Source of the DNA: JALQTD01 sp965656785 | GTDB lineage: Bacteria > Bacteroidota > Bacteroidia > Flavobacteriales_D > Sanyastnellaceae | Assembly (NCBI GenBank): GCA_965656785.1 | Contig: CBFHLY010000005.1 | Span: 1 to 64,000 of the forward strand | Length of the DNA stretch: 64,000 nucleotides | Direction of reading: 5' to 3' | Part shown: positions 30,659 to 40,600 of the stretch, piece by piece | Numbering within the stretch: the stretch's first letter is position 1 | Layout: each line of letters opens with the position of its first letter | Notes under the pieces: generated by a model | What the model was told of the DNA's origin: nothing | Databases searched by the model: none | The model's input: only the letters and a program-made list of their open reading frames with translations | Position numbers and translations under genes: made by a program

Positions 30659-33118
30659 TCAGAATTCCGCCGAAAAGCCGATGCGCCACCCCCACGTGCC
30701 CAGCGTGGGATCCACCGCCCCGTCCATGCGCCGCACCGCGTCCACGCGCAGGAAGTTGAAGATGTTCTCGATGCCGGCGTTGACTTCCCAATACGTTCCG
30801 TCCAGCCCCGTCGTCGTTTCCGGCAACTCGAGCAGCTCCTCGTGGCGATCGCTCCAACTCCCGACCACCCCTTGCACCCCGACCACCTCCCGCCAACCCA
30901 ACCGGCGCAACCCCGGCAAGTGATTCAAAACGAGCCCCTCGGCATGCCACTCCCCGCCACCGCGCACCCATTCGTCCGCGACGAACTCGTAAAAGTTCAG
31001 GAGGTTGAAGGCGTCCGAAGTCAGCAACACGGTTCCGCTCGCGGGCACCACCTCCATGAACGGGAAGGGGGCGCTGCCCCAGTACTTGCCGGCGTTGCCG
31101 TACCATTCGAGCCGCCCCGCCACGCCGAGCCGCCACCGGTCATTGAAGGTCAGTTCCGCACGCGTGTAATCGTACGAACTGCCCCAAACCCCACGGAACG
31201 ACCGCGTCACGCCCAGCATCCACATCGCCCGTTCCGAACCGAGGCTGTACCGGTCGAATTCCCCGCCCACGTGCCGCTCGCCCGGAGCAAACCGCAGCCG
31301 CACCGTAGCTTCCGTGGCGATGAGTCGGTCGAGCGCCTCGCCTGACGACGGATCGATGAAGGCCAGCGACCCCCTGCCGGCCACCCGCCTGTGTACCCCC
31401 TCGGCGAATACGCTCCATCCCGTGCTGAATTCCTTCAGGACGTTCGCCTCGAACCGCTCCACTTCTGAGAGCGTTGTGGAGGTCGCCGTTTGCAACGCGT
31501 TGGTCAGGACGGCTCCCTGGTCGAGCAAGCCGTTCATGCCGATTTGTTCCATGTCGCGCTGCGCCTTCAGCCGCACCTCGGTTCGCGGCGTCTTTCGCAC
31601 CACCCAGCGCATGGAAGCCCCGGCCTTCCACCGCCCATCGAGTCGCCCGTAAGCCGCGTACAAGCGCGGGGCCCAGCGGGTGCTGAAGGCGTTGCTGGTG
31701 CGCAGGTCGAGCCGGAGCCGGTTGCCCTCGACCGGGTTGTACGTGCGGGCCGACCACCACGCCCCCCATTCGAGTGGCCCGGTTTGGACGAAGCCGGTGC
31801 CGAGGAAGTACCCCGTTTTTTTCAGCACCTGCCACTGCCACATGTTCGTTACCGTATCGATGAGCGTGTAAATTCCGGCCTCCCGCGGGTGGAGCGGAAG
31901 CGGACGGTCCGCCTCGCGCCAGTCCGACAACGAGTCCGGAATTTCCAGCACGCCCTCCGCGTACACCCGCACGCCGCCGGGAACCCAGACCGAATCGGGC
32001 CACGGCACCGCCGTCCGCTCGAATTCACTCCGGTGCAGGGTCCGCCGCAAATACGCACCCAGCGACCGGTCCGTCGTGCTGAGGTCCATCAGCCCGTCGT
32101 CTTGCACGAGCACCCACGCGGAATCGAGCCGTTCGTAGCGCTGATCCCAGCGGAGTTCCCGCACCCAGTTCAGGTTTGCGCCCTCGCTCACGTGCGCTTG
32201 TACGCGCGCCATTCCGAGGGTGAGCGTATCGATCCACAGCTCGCCTTCGAACGTCATTTCGCCTTGCCGTCGGGGAACGAAGGCCAAATGGATCGTACTC
32301 CGCCCCGCCACGTCCACCGTGTCCAGGATGTAGTACCGGTAGTGGGCGTTGCCGTGGTCGTGCAGGGGCGAAGTGAACGCTCGGTCGAGCAGGAGCAACC
32401 GGTTCTCGTACAGGTTGACGTTTGTGAATCGGTCCGCCAATTCGCCGGGAGTGGCGTTCGTCCCGAGGCCGCTCACGCGGGTGTCGAGGACTTGGGTTTG
32501 GGTGCGCGGGCCGTCCACCGCGGTGCGCACTTGGGCATCGGTCTCCGCGATGAGCAGGGGCAGGGCCACCCGCGCCTCGCTGCTGTCGAGGTCGTCGAAC
32601 ACGAAGCCGAAGGGACCCCAGTACCAGCGGTTCGCTTGGGCGTGGTTGATGTCGTTCACGTCGAATTCCAGCTTCGTGTACTCGCGGTAGGCCAAACCCC
32701 GCACCCGCGCTGGATCGTTGTTCGCCTTCGCCTCGGCCACGCGCTGCATCAGCGGCTTCGCGGGGTTCACTTGGCGGCGGTCGGGCCGCACTTCGGCGAT
32801 GCCCAGGGCAATGGCGGCCGGTTCGAGGGCGAAGTTGCGCGTGCTCGACACGCCCCGCATGACCTCCCATTCCTGGGTTGCGTAGCCGACGAAGCTGACG
32901 CGGAGCTGGCCGGGCCGTTGGTCGGTGGAGAGTTCGTAATGGCCGTCGGGGTCGGTGGTGGTGCCGTCACCGGATGCGGTAAACGCGACCGTGACGAAGG
33001 GGAGGGGCTGGCCGGTTTCGGCGTCGAAGACCAGGCCTTCGACGCGCGTGATTTGGCCCGATGCGCTGCCCCAGATCAGGATGAGGCTTGCCCAAATGAG
33101 CGAAAAGCGCGGTGTCAT
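30659..33118 (-). CDS. DUF5686/carboxypeptidase-regulatory-like outer-membrane protein
   Basis: An 819-residue exported protein. Signal peptide MTPRFSLIWASLILIWGSASGQ; a carboxypeptidase-regulatory-like beta domain (about residues 26-105) with GLVFDAETGQPLPFVTVAF and LRVSFVGYATQEW; then a long DUF5686 region rich in alternating aromatic strands, ending GWRIGFSAEF with the C-terminal phenylalanine typical of outer-membrane barrels. This is a common Bacteroidota architecture of unknown function, related to the N-terminus of TonB-dependent proteins but lacking a plug. The start overlaps the tatC stop as ATGA. Confidence 0.88.
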   Translation of the reverse strand: MTPRFSLIWASLILIWGSASGQITRVEGLVFDAETGQPLPFVTVAFTASGDGTTTDPDGHYELSTDQRPGQLRVSFVGYATQEWEVMRGVSSTRNFALEPAAIALGIAEVRPDRRQVNPAKPLMQRVAEAKANNDPARVRGLAYREYTKLEFDVNDINHAQANRWYWGPFGFVFDDLDSSEARVALPLLIAETDAQVRTAVDGPRTQTQVLDTRVSGLGTNATPGELADRFTNVNLYENRLLLLDRAFTSPLHDHGNAHYRYYILDTVDVAGRSTIHLAFVPRRQGEMTFEGELWIDTLTLGMARVQAHVSEGANLNWVRELRWDQRYERLDSAWVLVQDDGLMDLSTTDRSLGAYLRRTLHRSEFERTAVPWPDSVWVPGGVRVYAEGVLEIPDSLSDWREADRPLPLHPREAGIYTLIDTVTNMWQWQVLKKTGYFLGTGFVQTGPLEWGAWWSARTYNPVEGNRLRLDLRTSNAFSTRWAPRLYAAYGRLDGRWKAGASMRWVVRKTPRTEVRLKAQRDMEQIGMNGLLDQGAVLTNALQTATSTTLSEVERFEANVLKEFSTGWSVFAEGVHRRVAGRGSLAFIDPSSGEALDRLIATEATVRLRFAPGERHVGGEFDRYSLGSERAMWMLGVTRSFRGVWGSSYDYTRAELTFNDRWRLGVAGRLEWYGNAGKYWGSAPFPFMEVVPASGTVLLTSDAFNLLNFYEFVADEWVRGGGEWHAEGLVLNHLPGLRRLGWREVVGVQGVVGSWSDRHEELLELPETTTGLDGTYWEVNAGIENIFNFLRVDAVRRMDGAVDPTLGTWGWRIGFSAEF

Positions 33119-33945
33119 CGGTTTGCAGCTGCGGCTTTGCGTTCGACGCGACGGGCGATGGCGATGCCGATTTCGTAGAGGACGAGGACGGGCATCGACA
33201 CCAGGATTTGGCTTGTCAAATCCGGCGGAGTGATGATGGCCGACACCACCAAGATGGCGACCAGTGCGTGCTTGCGGTAGCCCTTCAAACCGTCCGCCGT
33301 GACCAGCCCCGCCCTCGCGAGGAAGTAGACGAGCACGGGCAGTTGGAAAATGATGCCCGCCGCCAGCGAAATGCTCGCCACGGTCTTCATGTACGACATG
33401 ACGGAAATCCGCGCTTCGACGTCGCCGAGCTCGTAGTTGCCTAGGAATTGCAAGGAAAGCGGTGCGATGACGTAGTAGCCGAACAACACCCCGAGGAAGA
33501 ACAGGACCGACGTGGCCGCTCCGACGCCCCGAGCGGCGCTGACTTCGCGCTCCTTCAGGGCAGGCCGAACGAACAGCCAAAACTGCCGGAACACCACCGG
33601 AAACGCGATCACGAGGCCACCGATGGCCGAAACGAGGATGTGCGTCGTGAAGTTGCCGAGCATCGTCGTGTTGATGAGCTCGTACCCGATTTCCTGAACG
33701 CACAGCGCATCGCCCGCCCCGATGGTTTCCGACAGCCAACACCACGCGCGGTAGCTCACAAAGTCGGGGTTGCGCGGCCCGAATAAAATCGTGTCAAACA
33801 GGAAGTCCTTCGCCACGAACAGCGCGATGCCTCCCGCGAGGATGGCTGCGGCGGCGTAAAACAGCCTGCGCCGCAGCTCCTCGAGGTGGTCGAGGAATCC
33901 CATTTCCTTCTCGTGGGTCGCTTCGTCGAGTTGATCCAGTGGCAT
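33115..33945 (-). CDS. tatC: Sec-independent protein translocase TatC
   Basis: A 276-residue six-helix membrane protein, the receptor core of the twin-arginine translocon. The N-terminus MGFLDHLEELRRRLFYAA holds the conserved signal-recognition residues, and FVRPALKEREV and FQLPVLVYFLARAGLV are family motifs. It ends DLTSQILVSMPVLVLYEIGI. A periplasmic loop with two cysteines (GDALCVQEIG and an earlier one in RAWCWL) is longer than in enterobacterial TatC. CATCTTTG (33953-33960) lies seven bases upstream. tatA is not in the window. Confidence 0.95.
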   Translation of the reverse strand: MPLDQLDEATHEKEMGFLDHLEELRRRLFYAAAAILAGGIALFVAKDFLFDTILFGPRNPDFVSYRAWCWLSETIGAGDALCVQEIGYELINTTMLGNFTTHILVSAIGGLVIAFPVVFRQFWLFVRPALKEREVSAARGVGAATSVLFFLGVLFGYYVIAPLSLQFLGNYELGDVEARISVMSYMKTVASISLAAGIIFQLPVLVYFLARAGLVTADGLKGYRKHALVAILVVSAIITPPDLTSQILVSMPVLVLYEIGIAIARRVERKAAAANR

Positions 33946-33952
33946 GCGGGTG

Positions 33953-33960
33953 CAAAGATG
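33953..33960 (-). promoter_or_regulatory. Probable -7 promoter box of tatC
   Basis: Minus-strand CATCTTTG, one mismatch to TAnnTTTG, ends seven bases before ATG 33945. The same variant precedes the gene at 14912. Confidence 0.45.
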
Positions 33961-33983
33961 CGGCGATTCCGCGGGATTTGGCC

Positions 33984-34964
33984 TTAAAAAATGCCTTCAC
34001 GCAGGAGGTCGTGCAAGTGGACCAAACCCACGTACCGACCGCCTTCGCGCACAATCACCTGCGTGATGGAAGCCCCCTCCATCACCTGAAACGCCTCTAC
34101 CGCCAACGCCTCGGCCTCCATGATGCGCGGCGAACGCCCCATCACCTCACCGGCCACCGCATCCTGAACGGCTCCGCGCTCCAGCGCCCGCCGCAAGTCC
34201 CCGTCGGTGATGATGCCGGCGATGTCCTCGCCCTCCAGCACGACCGCCGCTCCCGCCCGCCCGGCACTCATCGCGAGGATGACGTCCGTCATCGGGGCGC
34301 TCGGAGCCACGGCAGGCCGCCGCTCCCGATCGACGAGGTCGCCGAGCGTGGTGTACAGCTTCTTGCCGAGCGCGCCCCCGGGGTGGTAGGTCGCAAAGTC
34401 CCGCGAGGTGAACCCCCGCGCCTCCATCAGGCACATGGCAAGGGCATCGCCCATGGCGAGCTGGGCTGCGGTGCTGGCCGTCGGAGCCAGGTTGTGCGGA
34501 CACGCCTCGCGATCCACGGTCGTGTCGAGCACCCCATCGGCGTGCGTGGCCAGGTGGGAATCCATCGCGCCCGTCATCGCAATCAACGGGTGGCCAAGGC
34601 CCTTGATGAGCGGTGTCAATGCCTTGATTTCCGGTGAGTTACCGCTTTTTGAGATGCAAAGGATGACGTCGCCTTTTTGGACCAAACCCAAATCCCCATG
34701 AATCGCCTCCGCCGCGTGCATGAACCCCGCCGGCGTTCCCGTGGAGTTCAACGTAGCCACCAACTTGTTCGCGATGTGCGCGCTCTTTCCGATGCCCGTG
34801 ATGATGAGCCGTCCGGGCGCGTCGAGGATGCGGCGCACGACGCCGATGAACTCGGTTCCGATGCGGTCCTTCAGGGCGGCGACGGCTGCGCTTTCCACGT
34901 CCAACGTCTCCAACGCCCTGCGTCTCAGCTGGTTTTCATCAAATCGAACCTCTCGGGGGTGCAT
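33984..34964 (-). CDS. kdsD: Arabinose-5-phosphate isomerase, KpsF/GutQ/KdsD family
   Basis: A 326-residue isomerase supplying arabinose 5-phosphate for Kdo in lipopolysaccharide. An N-terminal SIS domain (about residues 30-190) has IITGIGKSAHIANKLVATLNSTGTP-type sugar-phosphate contacts and ISKSGNSPEIKAL. Two CBS domains follow (about 210-326), with MTDVILAMSAGRAGAAVV and GIITDGDLRRALERG. Length and architecture are standard. It diverges from recQ, an arrangement familiar in Bacteroidota. An ATTTGGCC word (33976-33983) directly abuts its stop codon. Confidence 0.95.
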   Translation of the reverse strand: MHPREVRFDENQLRRRALETLDVESAAVAALKDRIGTEFIGVVRRILDAPGRLIITGIGKSAHIANKLVATLNSTGTPAGFMHAAEAIHGDLGLVQKGDVILCISKSGNSPEIKALTPLIKGLGHPLIAMTGAMDSHLATHADGVLDTTVDREACPHNLAPTASTAAQLAMGDALAMCLMEARGFTSRDFATYHPGGALGKKLYTTLGDLVDRERRPAVAPSAPMTDVILAMSAGRAGAAVVLEGEDIAGIITDGDLRRALERGAVQDAVAGEVMGRSPRIMEAEALAVEAFQVMEGASITQVIVREGGRYVGLVHLHDLLREGIF

Positions 34965-35071
34965 ATTTAAAGAAAGGTTAAAATTTTCGCCTGCGGTTGC
35001 GCCACAGGGCCTATCTTTAGGTTGCGCAAGTTAAACCAAACCGCCGCTCGTCGGCCTCGCCAGCACGCTAG

Positions 35072-37270
35072 ATGAAGATTGAGGACATGACGCCCACCGA
35101 GGCGCTCAGCCATTTTTTTGGGTTCGATGAATTCAAGGGAGAGCAAGAAGCTGTCATTCAGGCGGTGCTCCATGGCGAGGACGCGTTCGTCATCATGCCC
35201 ACGGGAGGAGGGAAGTCGCTGTGCTACCAATTGCCCGCGCTGATGTTGCCGGGGACCGCGATCGTGGTCAGTCCGTTGATTGCGCTGATGAAAAACCAAG
35301 TGGATGCCATTCGGGGGCACCACGAAGACCGCGCCATCGCGCACTTTCTCAATTCGAGCTTGAACAAGGCGGATGCGCAGCTGGTGCGCGAGGACGTCAT
35401 CGCCGGCCGCACGAAGTTGCTGTATGTGGCCCCGGAAAGCCTGACGAAGGACGAGAACGTGCAGTTTTTGAAGTCGATTCAGCTCAGCTTCGTGGCGGTG
35501 GATGAGGCGCACTGCATTTCCGAGTGGGGCCACGATTTCCGACCCGAATACCGCCGCATTCGAAGCATCGTCCAGCAAATTGCCGATGTGCCCATCATCG
35601 CGTTGACGGCCACGGCGACGCCCAAGGTGCAGGCGGACATACAGAAGAACCTTGGGATGCGCGATGCGAAGCTGTTCAAGGCGTCGTTCAACCGACCGAA
35701 TTTGTACTACGAAGTGCGCCCGAAGAAGGACGCGCTGCAGCAGATTGTTCGGTACGCCCGGAATCACATCGGCAAGAGCGGCATTGTGTACTGCTTGAGC
35801 CGGAAGAAGGTGGAGGAGATTGCGGAGGTGCTGCGGGTGAATGGCGTGCGGGCTTTGGCCTATCACGCGGGCATGGACGCGGGGTTGCGGAGTCGGATTC
35901 AGGACCAATTCCTGATGCAAGATGTCGACGTCATCGTGGCGACCATCGCTTTCGGCATGGGGATTGACAAGCCCGATGTGCGGTTTGTCATTCATTACGA
36001 CATGCCCAAGTCCCTCGAGAGCTATTACCAAGAAACGGGCCGCGCAGGCCGCGACGGGGGCGAGGGCCATTGCATTGCGTTTTACAGCCACAAGGACATT
36101 GAAAAGCTCGAAAAGTTCCTGCAGGGCAAGCCGATTGCCGAGCAAGAAGTGGGGTTCCAATTGCTCCAAGAAGTCACGGCGTTCGCGGAAACGGCGATGT
36201 CCCGCCGCAAGTTCCTGCTGCATTACTTCGGTGAGGAATTTGACGAGGTGAACGGTCCGGGTTCGGACATGTGCGACAACATGCGCCACCCGAAGCCGAT
36301 GCGCGACGGGCAAGAGGACGTCCACATGATCCTCGGCATGATCCTCGAACACAAGCAGGCGTTCCGCATGCCGTTCTACACCGGCGTATTGTGCGGCGAA
36401 GCGAACCGCGAAATCGTAGACTATCGGGGGACGGAGAGTTCCTTCTGGAAGCGCGGGGCGGAGAACGATCAGCACCATTGGAAGGCCGTTTTGCGCCAAA
36501 TAGTGGTGCTGGGCTTCGTGCGCAAGGAGGTGGAGAGCTACGGAACGCTGAAGTTGACGGCGAAGGGGGAGCAATTCTTGACCGCGCCGCATCCCGTGCA
36601 GCTCGTGGAGGAGCGGGATTTCTCGGACGTGGATTCCGGGGATTCGATGAACCAAACCCGAGGTCCTGGCGGCGGTGCAGCCGATCCCAAGCTCCGCAAG
36701 TTGCTCACCGACCTGCGCAAGGCCGAAGCCAAGCGCCTCGAATTGCCGCCATACGTCATTTTCCAAGAGCATTCCCTCGAGGAGATGGCCATCCATTACC
36801 CGCTTACGCACGACGAGTTGATCCGGGTGAACGGCGTCGGGTCGGGCAAGGCGAAGAAGTACGGGGAGCCGTTTTTGGCCCTCATCAAGCAATACGTGGA
36901 AGAGGAGGGCATCGAACGCGCGGACGATTTGCTCGTGCGCTCGACCCAAACCCGCGGCAACTCAAAGGTCCACATCATCCAGCGCATCGACCGCCAAGTC
37001 GACCTCGAGGACCTCGCGAAAGAGCTTTCGATGAGTTCCGAAGAGCTCATTTCGGAGTTGGAGGCCATCGTGGCGGCGGGTACGAAAGTGAATTTGGACT
37101 ACTTGCTCGACGACATGCTGGGGGAAGAGGGCATCGAAGAGCTGTTCGACTTCTTCCGTGAGAGCGAGGACGCGGGTCCGGATGCGGTGGTCGAGGAATT
37201 CGGAGACGTCTACACCGAGGAGGAACTTCGCCTTGCCCGCATCAAGTTCCTGAGCGAGTTCGCGAACTGA
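35072..37270 (+). CDS. recQ: ATP-dependent DNA helicase RecQ
   Basis: A 732-residue superfamily 2 helicase. Walker A is PTGGGKS (residues 43-49), motif II is VDEAHCISEWGHDFRPEY near residue 143, motif III is ALTATATPKV, and motif VI is QETGRAGRDG. The RecQ-Ct region reads MSRRKFLLHYFGEEFDEVNG, and of the four zinc-binding cysteines expected after it only one is visible. An HRDC domain (about 540-610) contains YVIFQEHSLEEMAIHYP. The ~120 C-terminal residues form an acidic helical extension. This long, zinc-poor form is known in Bacteroidota. Possible promoter TATCTTTA is at 35012-35019. Confidence 0.95.
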   Translation: MKIEDMTPTEALSHFFGFDEFKGEQEAVIQAVLHGEDAFVIMPTGGGKSLCYQLPALMLPGTAIVVSPLIALMKNQVDAIRGHHEDRAIAHFLNSSLNKADAQLVREDVIAGRTKLLYVAPESLTKDENVQFLKSIQLSFVAVDEAHCISEWGHDFRPEYRRIRSIVQQIADVPIIALTATATPKVQADIQKNLGMRDAKLFKASFNRPNLYYEVRPKKDALQQIVRYARNHIGKSGIVYCLSRKKVEEIAEVLRVNGVRALAYHAGMDAGLRSRIQDQFLMQDVDVIVATIAFGMGIDKPDVRFVIHYDMPKSLESYYQETGRAGRDGGEGHCIAFYSHKDIEKLEKFLQGKPIAEQEVGFQLLQEVTAFAETAMSRRKFLLHYFGEEFDEVNGPGSDMCDNMRHPKPMRDGQEDVHMILGMILEHKQAFRMPFYTGVLCGEANREIVDYRGTESSFWKRGAENDQHHWKAVLRQIVVLGFVRKEVESYGTLKLTAKGEQFLTAPHPVQLVEERDFSDVDSGDSMNQTRGPGGGAADPKLRKLLTDLRKAEAKRLELPPYVIFQEHSLEEMAIHYPLTHDELIRVNGVGSGKAKKYGEPFLALIKQYVEEEGIERADDLLVRSTQTRGNSKVHIIQRIDRQVDLEDLAKELSMSSEELISELEAIVAAGTKVNLDYLLDDMLGEEGIEELFDFFRESEDAGPDAVVEEFGDVYTEEELRLARIKFLSEFAN

Positions 37271-37279
37271 TCGCCGCGC

Positions 37280-37675
37280 TCAGGATCCTTTGCCCCACAA
37301 TTCCAGGGCGGCCTTCCAAAACATCCGTCCCGCAGCGTACAGCATGAAGGCGGAGAACACCAGTTTCACCACCGTCGGGGACAGCTTCAACGTCCACTTG
37401 CTGCCGAAATACGCTCCCACCACGAACGTTCCCGCCAACACCAAAGCGTAGCGCCAGTTCCAAGCGCCCTCTTGCGCGTAGCTCATCACGGCCAGCACCC
37501 CGATGGGCGGCAGCATCATGGCGAGCGACGTGCCCTGCGCCATGTGTTGCCCCATGCCGAGGAAGTAAACCAGGGCAGGAACGATGATCATGCCGCCGCC
37601 GATGCCAACGAATCCACTCACCACGCCAGCGACGAGGCCGATGGCCAACAGGATGAGCAAGGTGGAAAGGTCCAT
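37280..37675 (-). CDS. TauE/SafE-family membrane protein, half-length
   Basis: A 131-residue protein of four predicted helices. It begins MDLSTLLILLAIGLVAGVVS and carries the family motif GFVGIGGGMIIVPALVYFLG, then QGTSLAMMLPPIGVLAV. Normal TauE/SafE transporters are about twice this length with an inverted repeat of the same unit. This one holds a single unit, so it may act as a dimer; short versions are known in Bacteroidota. The upstream frame to 37822 is antisense to the neighbouring gene and is rejected. No frameshift remnant of a second half is visible next to it. Confidence 0.85.
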   Translation of the reverse strand: MDLSTLLILLAIGLVAGVVSGFVGIGGGMIIVPALVYFLGMGQHMAQGTSLAMMLPPIGVLAVMSYAQEGAWNWRYALVLAGTFVVGAYFGSKWTLKLSPTVVKLVFSAFMLYAAGRMFWKAALELWGKGS

Positions 37676-37692
37676 GGGGGGAAGTTTAGGGC

Positions 37693-40600
37693 TCAAAAGT
37701 CGAGGCTGAATGAGAAGTTGAATACGCGCCGTTGAAACCGACCGTCGTCCACGCCATAGCCCCAGTCCGCACGCACCCAGTACCCCATGAGGCGGGTGCG
37801 CACGCCCCAACCCAGGGCCCATAAAATCGGCTCGTGGTTGTTATCGATGGTCACGGTAATCGGGTTTGCGGAAACGGTTTGGAAGTTGAAACCGTTTTCG
37901 TCGGCGTACGGGTGGGGCCCGTTCCAAGCGGAGCCGCAATCGAGGAAGCTCACCGCTTGGAGGTGGCGCAGGAAGTCGGTGGGGATGGGGCGGCGCGTGA
38001 AGGTGGTGACGAGCGGCAAGCGAAGCTCTGCATTGATGAGGGCCAAATTTGCTCCGTTGCGGGCGTTGTTGCGGAAGCCGCGGAGGGGCGTGATGCGCGT
38101 TTGGTAGGCGTAGGAAACGTCCGGATCGATGGGCGTGCCGGTGTTGGGCGTCAGCGAAAGCACGTTGTCCACCCCGCCCAGCAGGTGAAGCAGGCGGTCG
38201 CGCCCGATGGACCAGTCCCCCGCCGCGCGGAAAGCGAAGAGGAAGTCCCGGTAAATCGGGCGGTAATGCCGGAAGTCAAAGCCCACCGTCCCGAAGGTGG
38301 CGGCCGCTTCATCGGTGTTCAGGTAGAACTCGCCCCAAACCTTGTACCGGGTGCCGTCGCGCAGGTTGATGTCGCGCTCGCGGGTCGCGTCGTAAACGTA
38401 GCTGAGCACGCCGCCGATTTGGCTCGTCACTTCATTCGGCAAGGCCAAATTGTAAGCGTCCGTGGTCATGTAAGCTGCCCGATCGAACCGGTAAATCCCC
38501 TCCATCCGCACGCTCCGCACCTCGTCAATCGGGTACGAGAGCCGGTAACGGAACGTGTGGATGTGCGTTTCGATGAGTGACCGGTTGTCCGCCGAAAGGC
38601 GCTGCTGGCCCTGTCGCGCAACGCTCACGGTGCGGTCCAGCCGCCCCGTCAAATCCGAATACGAAAGCGCGTACAAGCTGTTGCCCAAGTTTCCGGACAG
38701 CCGGAACCCCGCGATGAAACGCCGGTCCTCGAACAGGTCGCTCATGCTCACGCGCGTCAACCCGCCCAGTCCAGGCTGTGCTGAAATCACCCCATTGTAC
38801 GGCTGATAGAACGCCGAGTTGAAGGTGTTGTCGAGTTGGGAGGTGATGGACTCGATGGCGTAGTTGAGTCGGTAGTTGCTCGCTTTGGGCAAGACCACCG
38901 GAGCGGGCGCATCCGCAGAATCGGAAGGAGCATCCTCCGTTACTTCGAGGGGAGCCGCCGCCCCGAGTGGCCCGAATACATAATCCCGAAAGTCCACTTC
39001 CCCCACGCCAGGGCGCCACTCCCAATCTTGCTCCCATTCGCCCAGGTCACCGCCGACCGCAGAGGCGGCGTTGCGCACGCCCGATTGCTGCTGGTTGGCG
39101 GCGGCAAACCGCAGGTGCGGGTGCCCCATCAGTTCGTGGGCGTACAGCACCGTGCCCGCCTCGGGATGCAAACGGAAGTCCGTGACCGGCGCGGTCAGTT
39201 GTTCGACCACGCGGGTTTGGGTGAAGAACCGGTAGTGAATGGCCGTGTCGATGGATTCCACCACGCTGTCGCGCCAAGCGAGGACGCGCTCTTGCGGATG
39301 CCCGGGCCGCTCACTGAGGAACGTCACCCGGCCATCGGGCAGGGGTTGCGGCAGCCGTTCATCGATGCCCGGAGTTTCCGTCAGCCGGGTGAAGGCCAAA
39401 TCATCTCCCAGCCGAACCGCATACACGTCCAGCCGGCTGCCCGCCGAAGCCCATTCATCCCGGTCTCCCGGGGCCGGTTCCGGCCGGTTCGAAGCGAAGA
39501 CGATGGACTGGCCGTCCTCGCTGAATCGCCCGTCCAAGTCGTCGTATCCATCGAGCCAAAGCGGCCGCTGCGTATTCCCCAACAGCTGGTAGAGGTAGAG
39601 GTCGGAGGCGCCACCTTGCAGTCCGGTGAACAGGATTTGGCGTCCATCCGGCGCGAAGTCCATGGCGCGGATGCCGTCGAGCTCGGCGATGTCGCGGACC
39701 GCTTGTTCACTGCGCTCGAGGTCGACGGTGACGAGCTGGACCGCTCCTTTCGATTCCAAGGTGTAGGCGAACAACTGGCTGTTCGGGTGCCACGCGAAGA
39801 CCGGGAACAAGCCGCTGGAGGAGCGGTCGATGCGGTGCCCGTGCTTTCCGATGCGCTCGTGCTCTCCGGTTGCGGTGTGGTAGACGGCTACGCGGATTTG
39901 GGAGCGTTCCTCGGTGGCGTAGGCCCAGTGCGCTCCGTCCGGGGACAGCGACCAGGCGATGAGGTTGCGGTCGAGCCGAAGCCGAACCGGGAGGTCGCCT
40001 GCGTCCCGGCGAGCGCTGCGGCGGGAGGGCCGATCGTCCACGGCGGGCAGGAGCTGGGCGAGCGGTTCGGCGGCCCGCAGGTGGTACCGCGTCACCTCCG
40101 CGAGCAGTTCATCCAGCCCCAAACCCGTCGCGAATTGGAAGCCCCCCTCCATCGTTTTGCTCACCCGGGCCATGTAGAGGATGTTCGCCACCACCGGTTC
40201 GCCGAACACGTCCACCACGTACTTCCACACCCCGTGCCCGAGTTCGGCCGCGGGGAGGGAGCCGCTGAGTTCGATGCGTTCGAAGGCCCCACTGCGCGCG
40301 TGGTCGAAGATTTGTGCGGCGTGCCGGGGCGACCAGGGTTCCGCCGCGTAGCGGTACAGGCCTTCGGTGAACCAATCGGGAAAGGTGATGAGCGCGTTGT
40401 TGCGCACGGCGTCTTGCCAGCTGCCGCCGAACAGGATCTGGTTGAACAGGACGCGTGCGAGCCCGTCACGGACGGCCGCTTCAAGTTCGTTGCTGTCGCC
40501 GGTCCCGTAGACGAACAGCTTCGTGCCGATGAGGGTCGCCGTGCCGCCGATGTTGTTGTCGTCGCTGATTTGCGCGCCGATGTTCGATTGCCGGAACGCC

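Noticed and set aside
34967..36949. A 660-codon open frame on the minus strand
   Set aside because: It is exactly antisense to recQ, whose motifs are unmistakable. Long antisense frames are common in high-GC DNA; its translation has no domain pattern.
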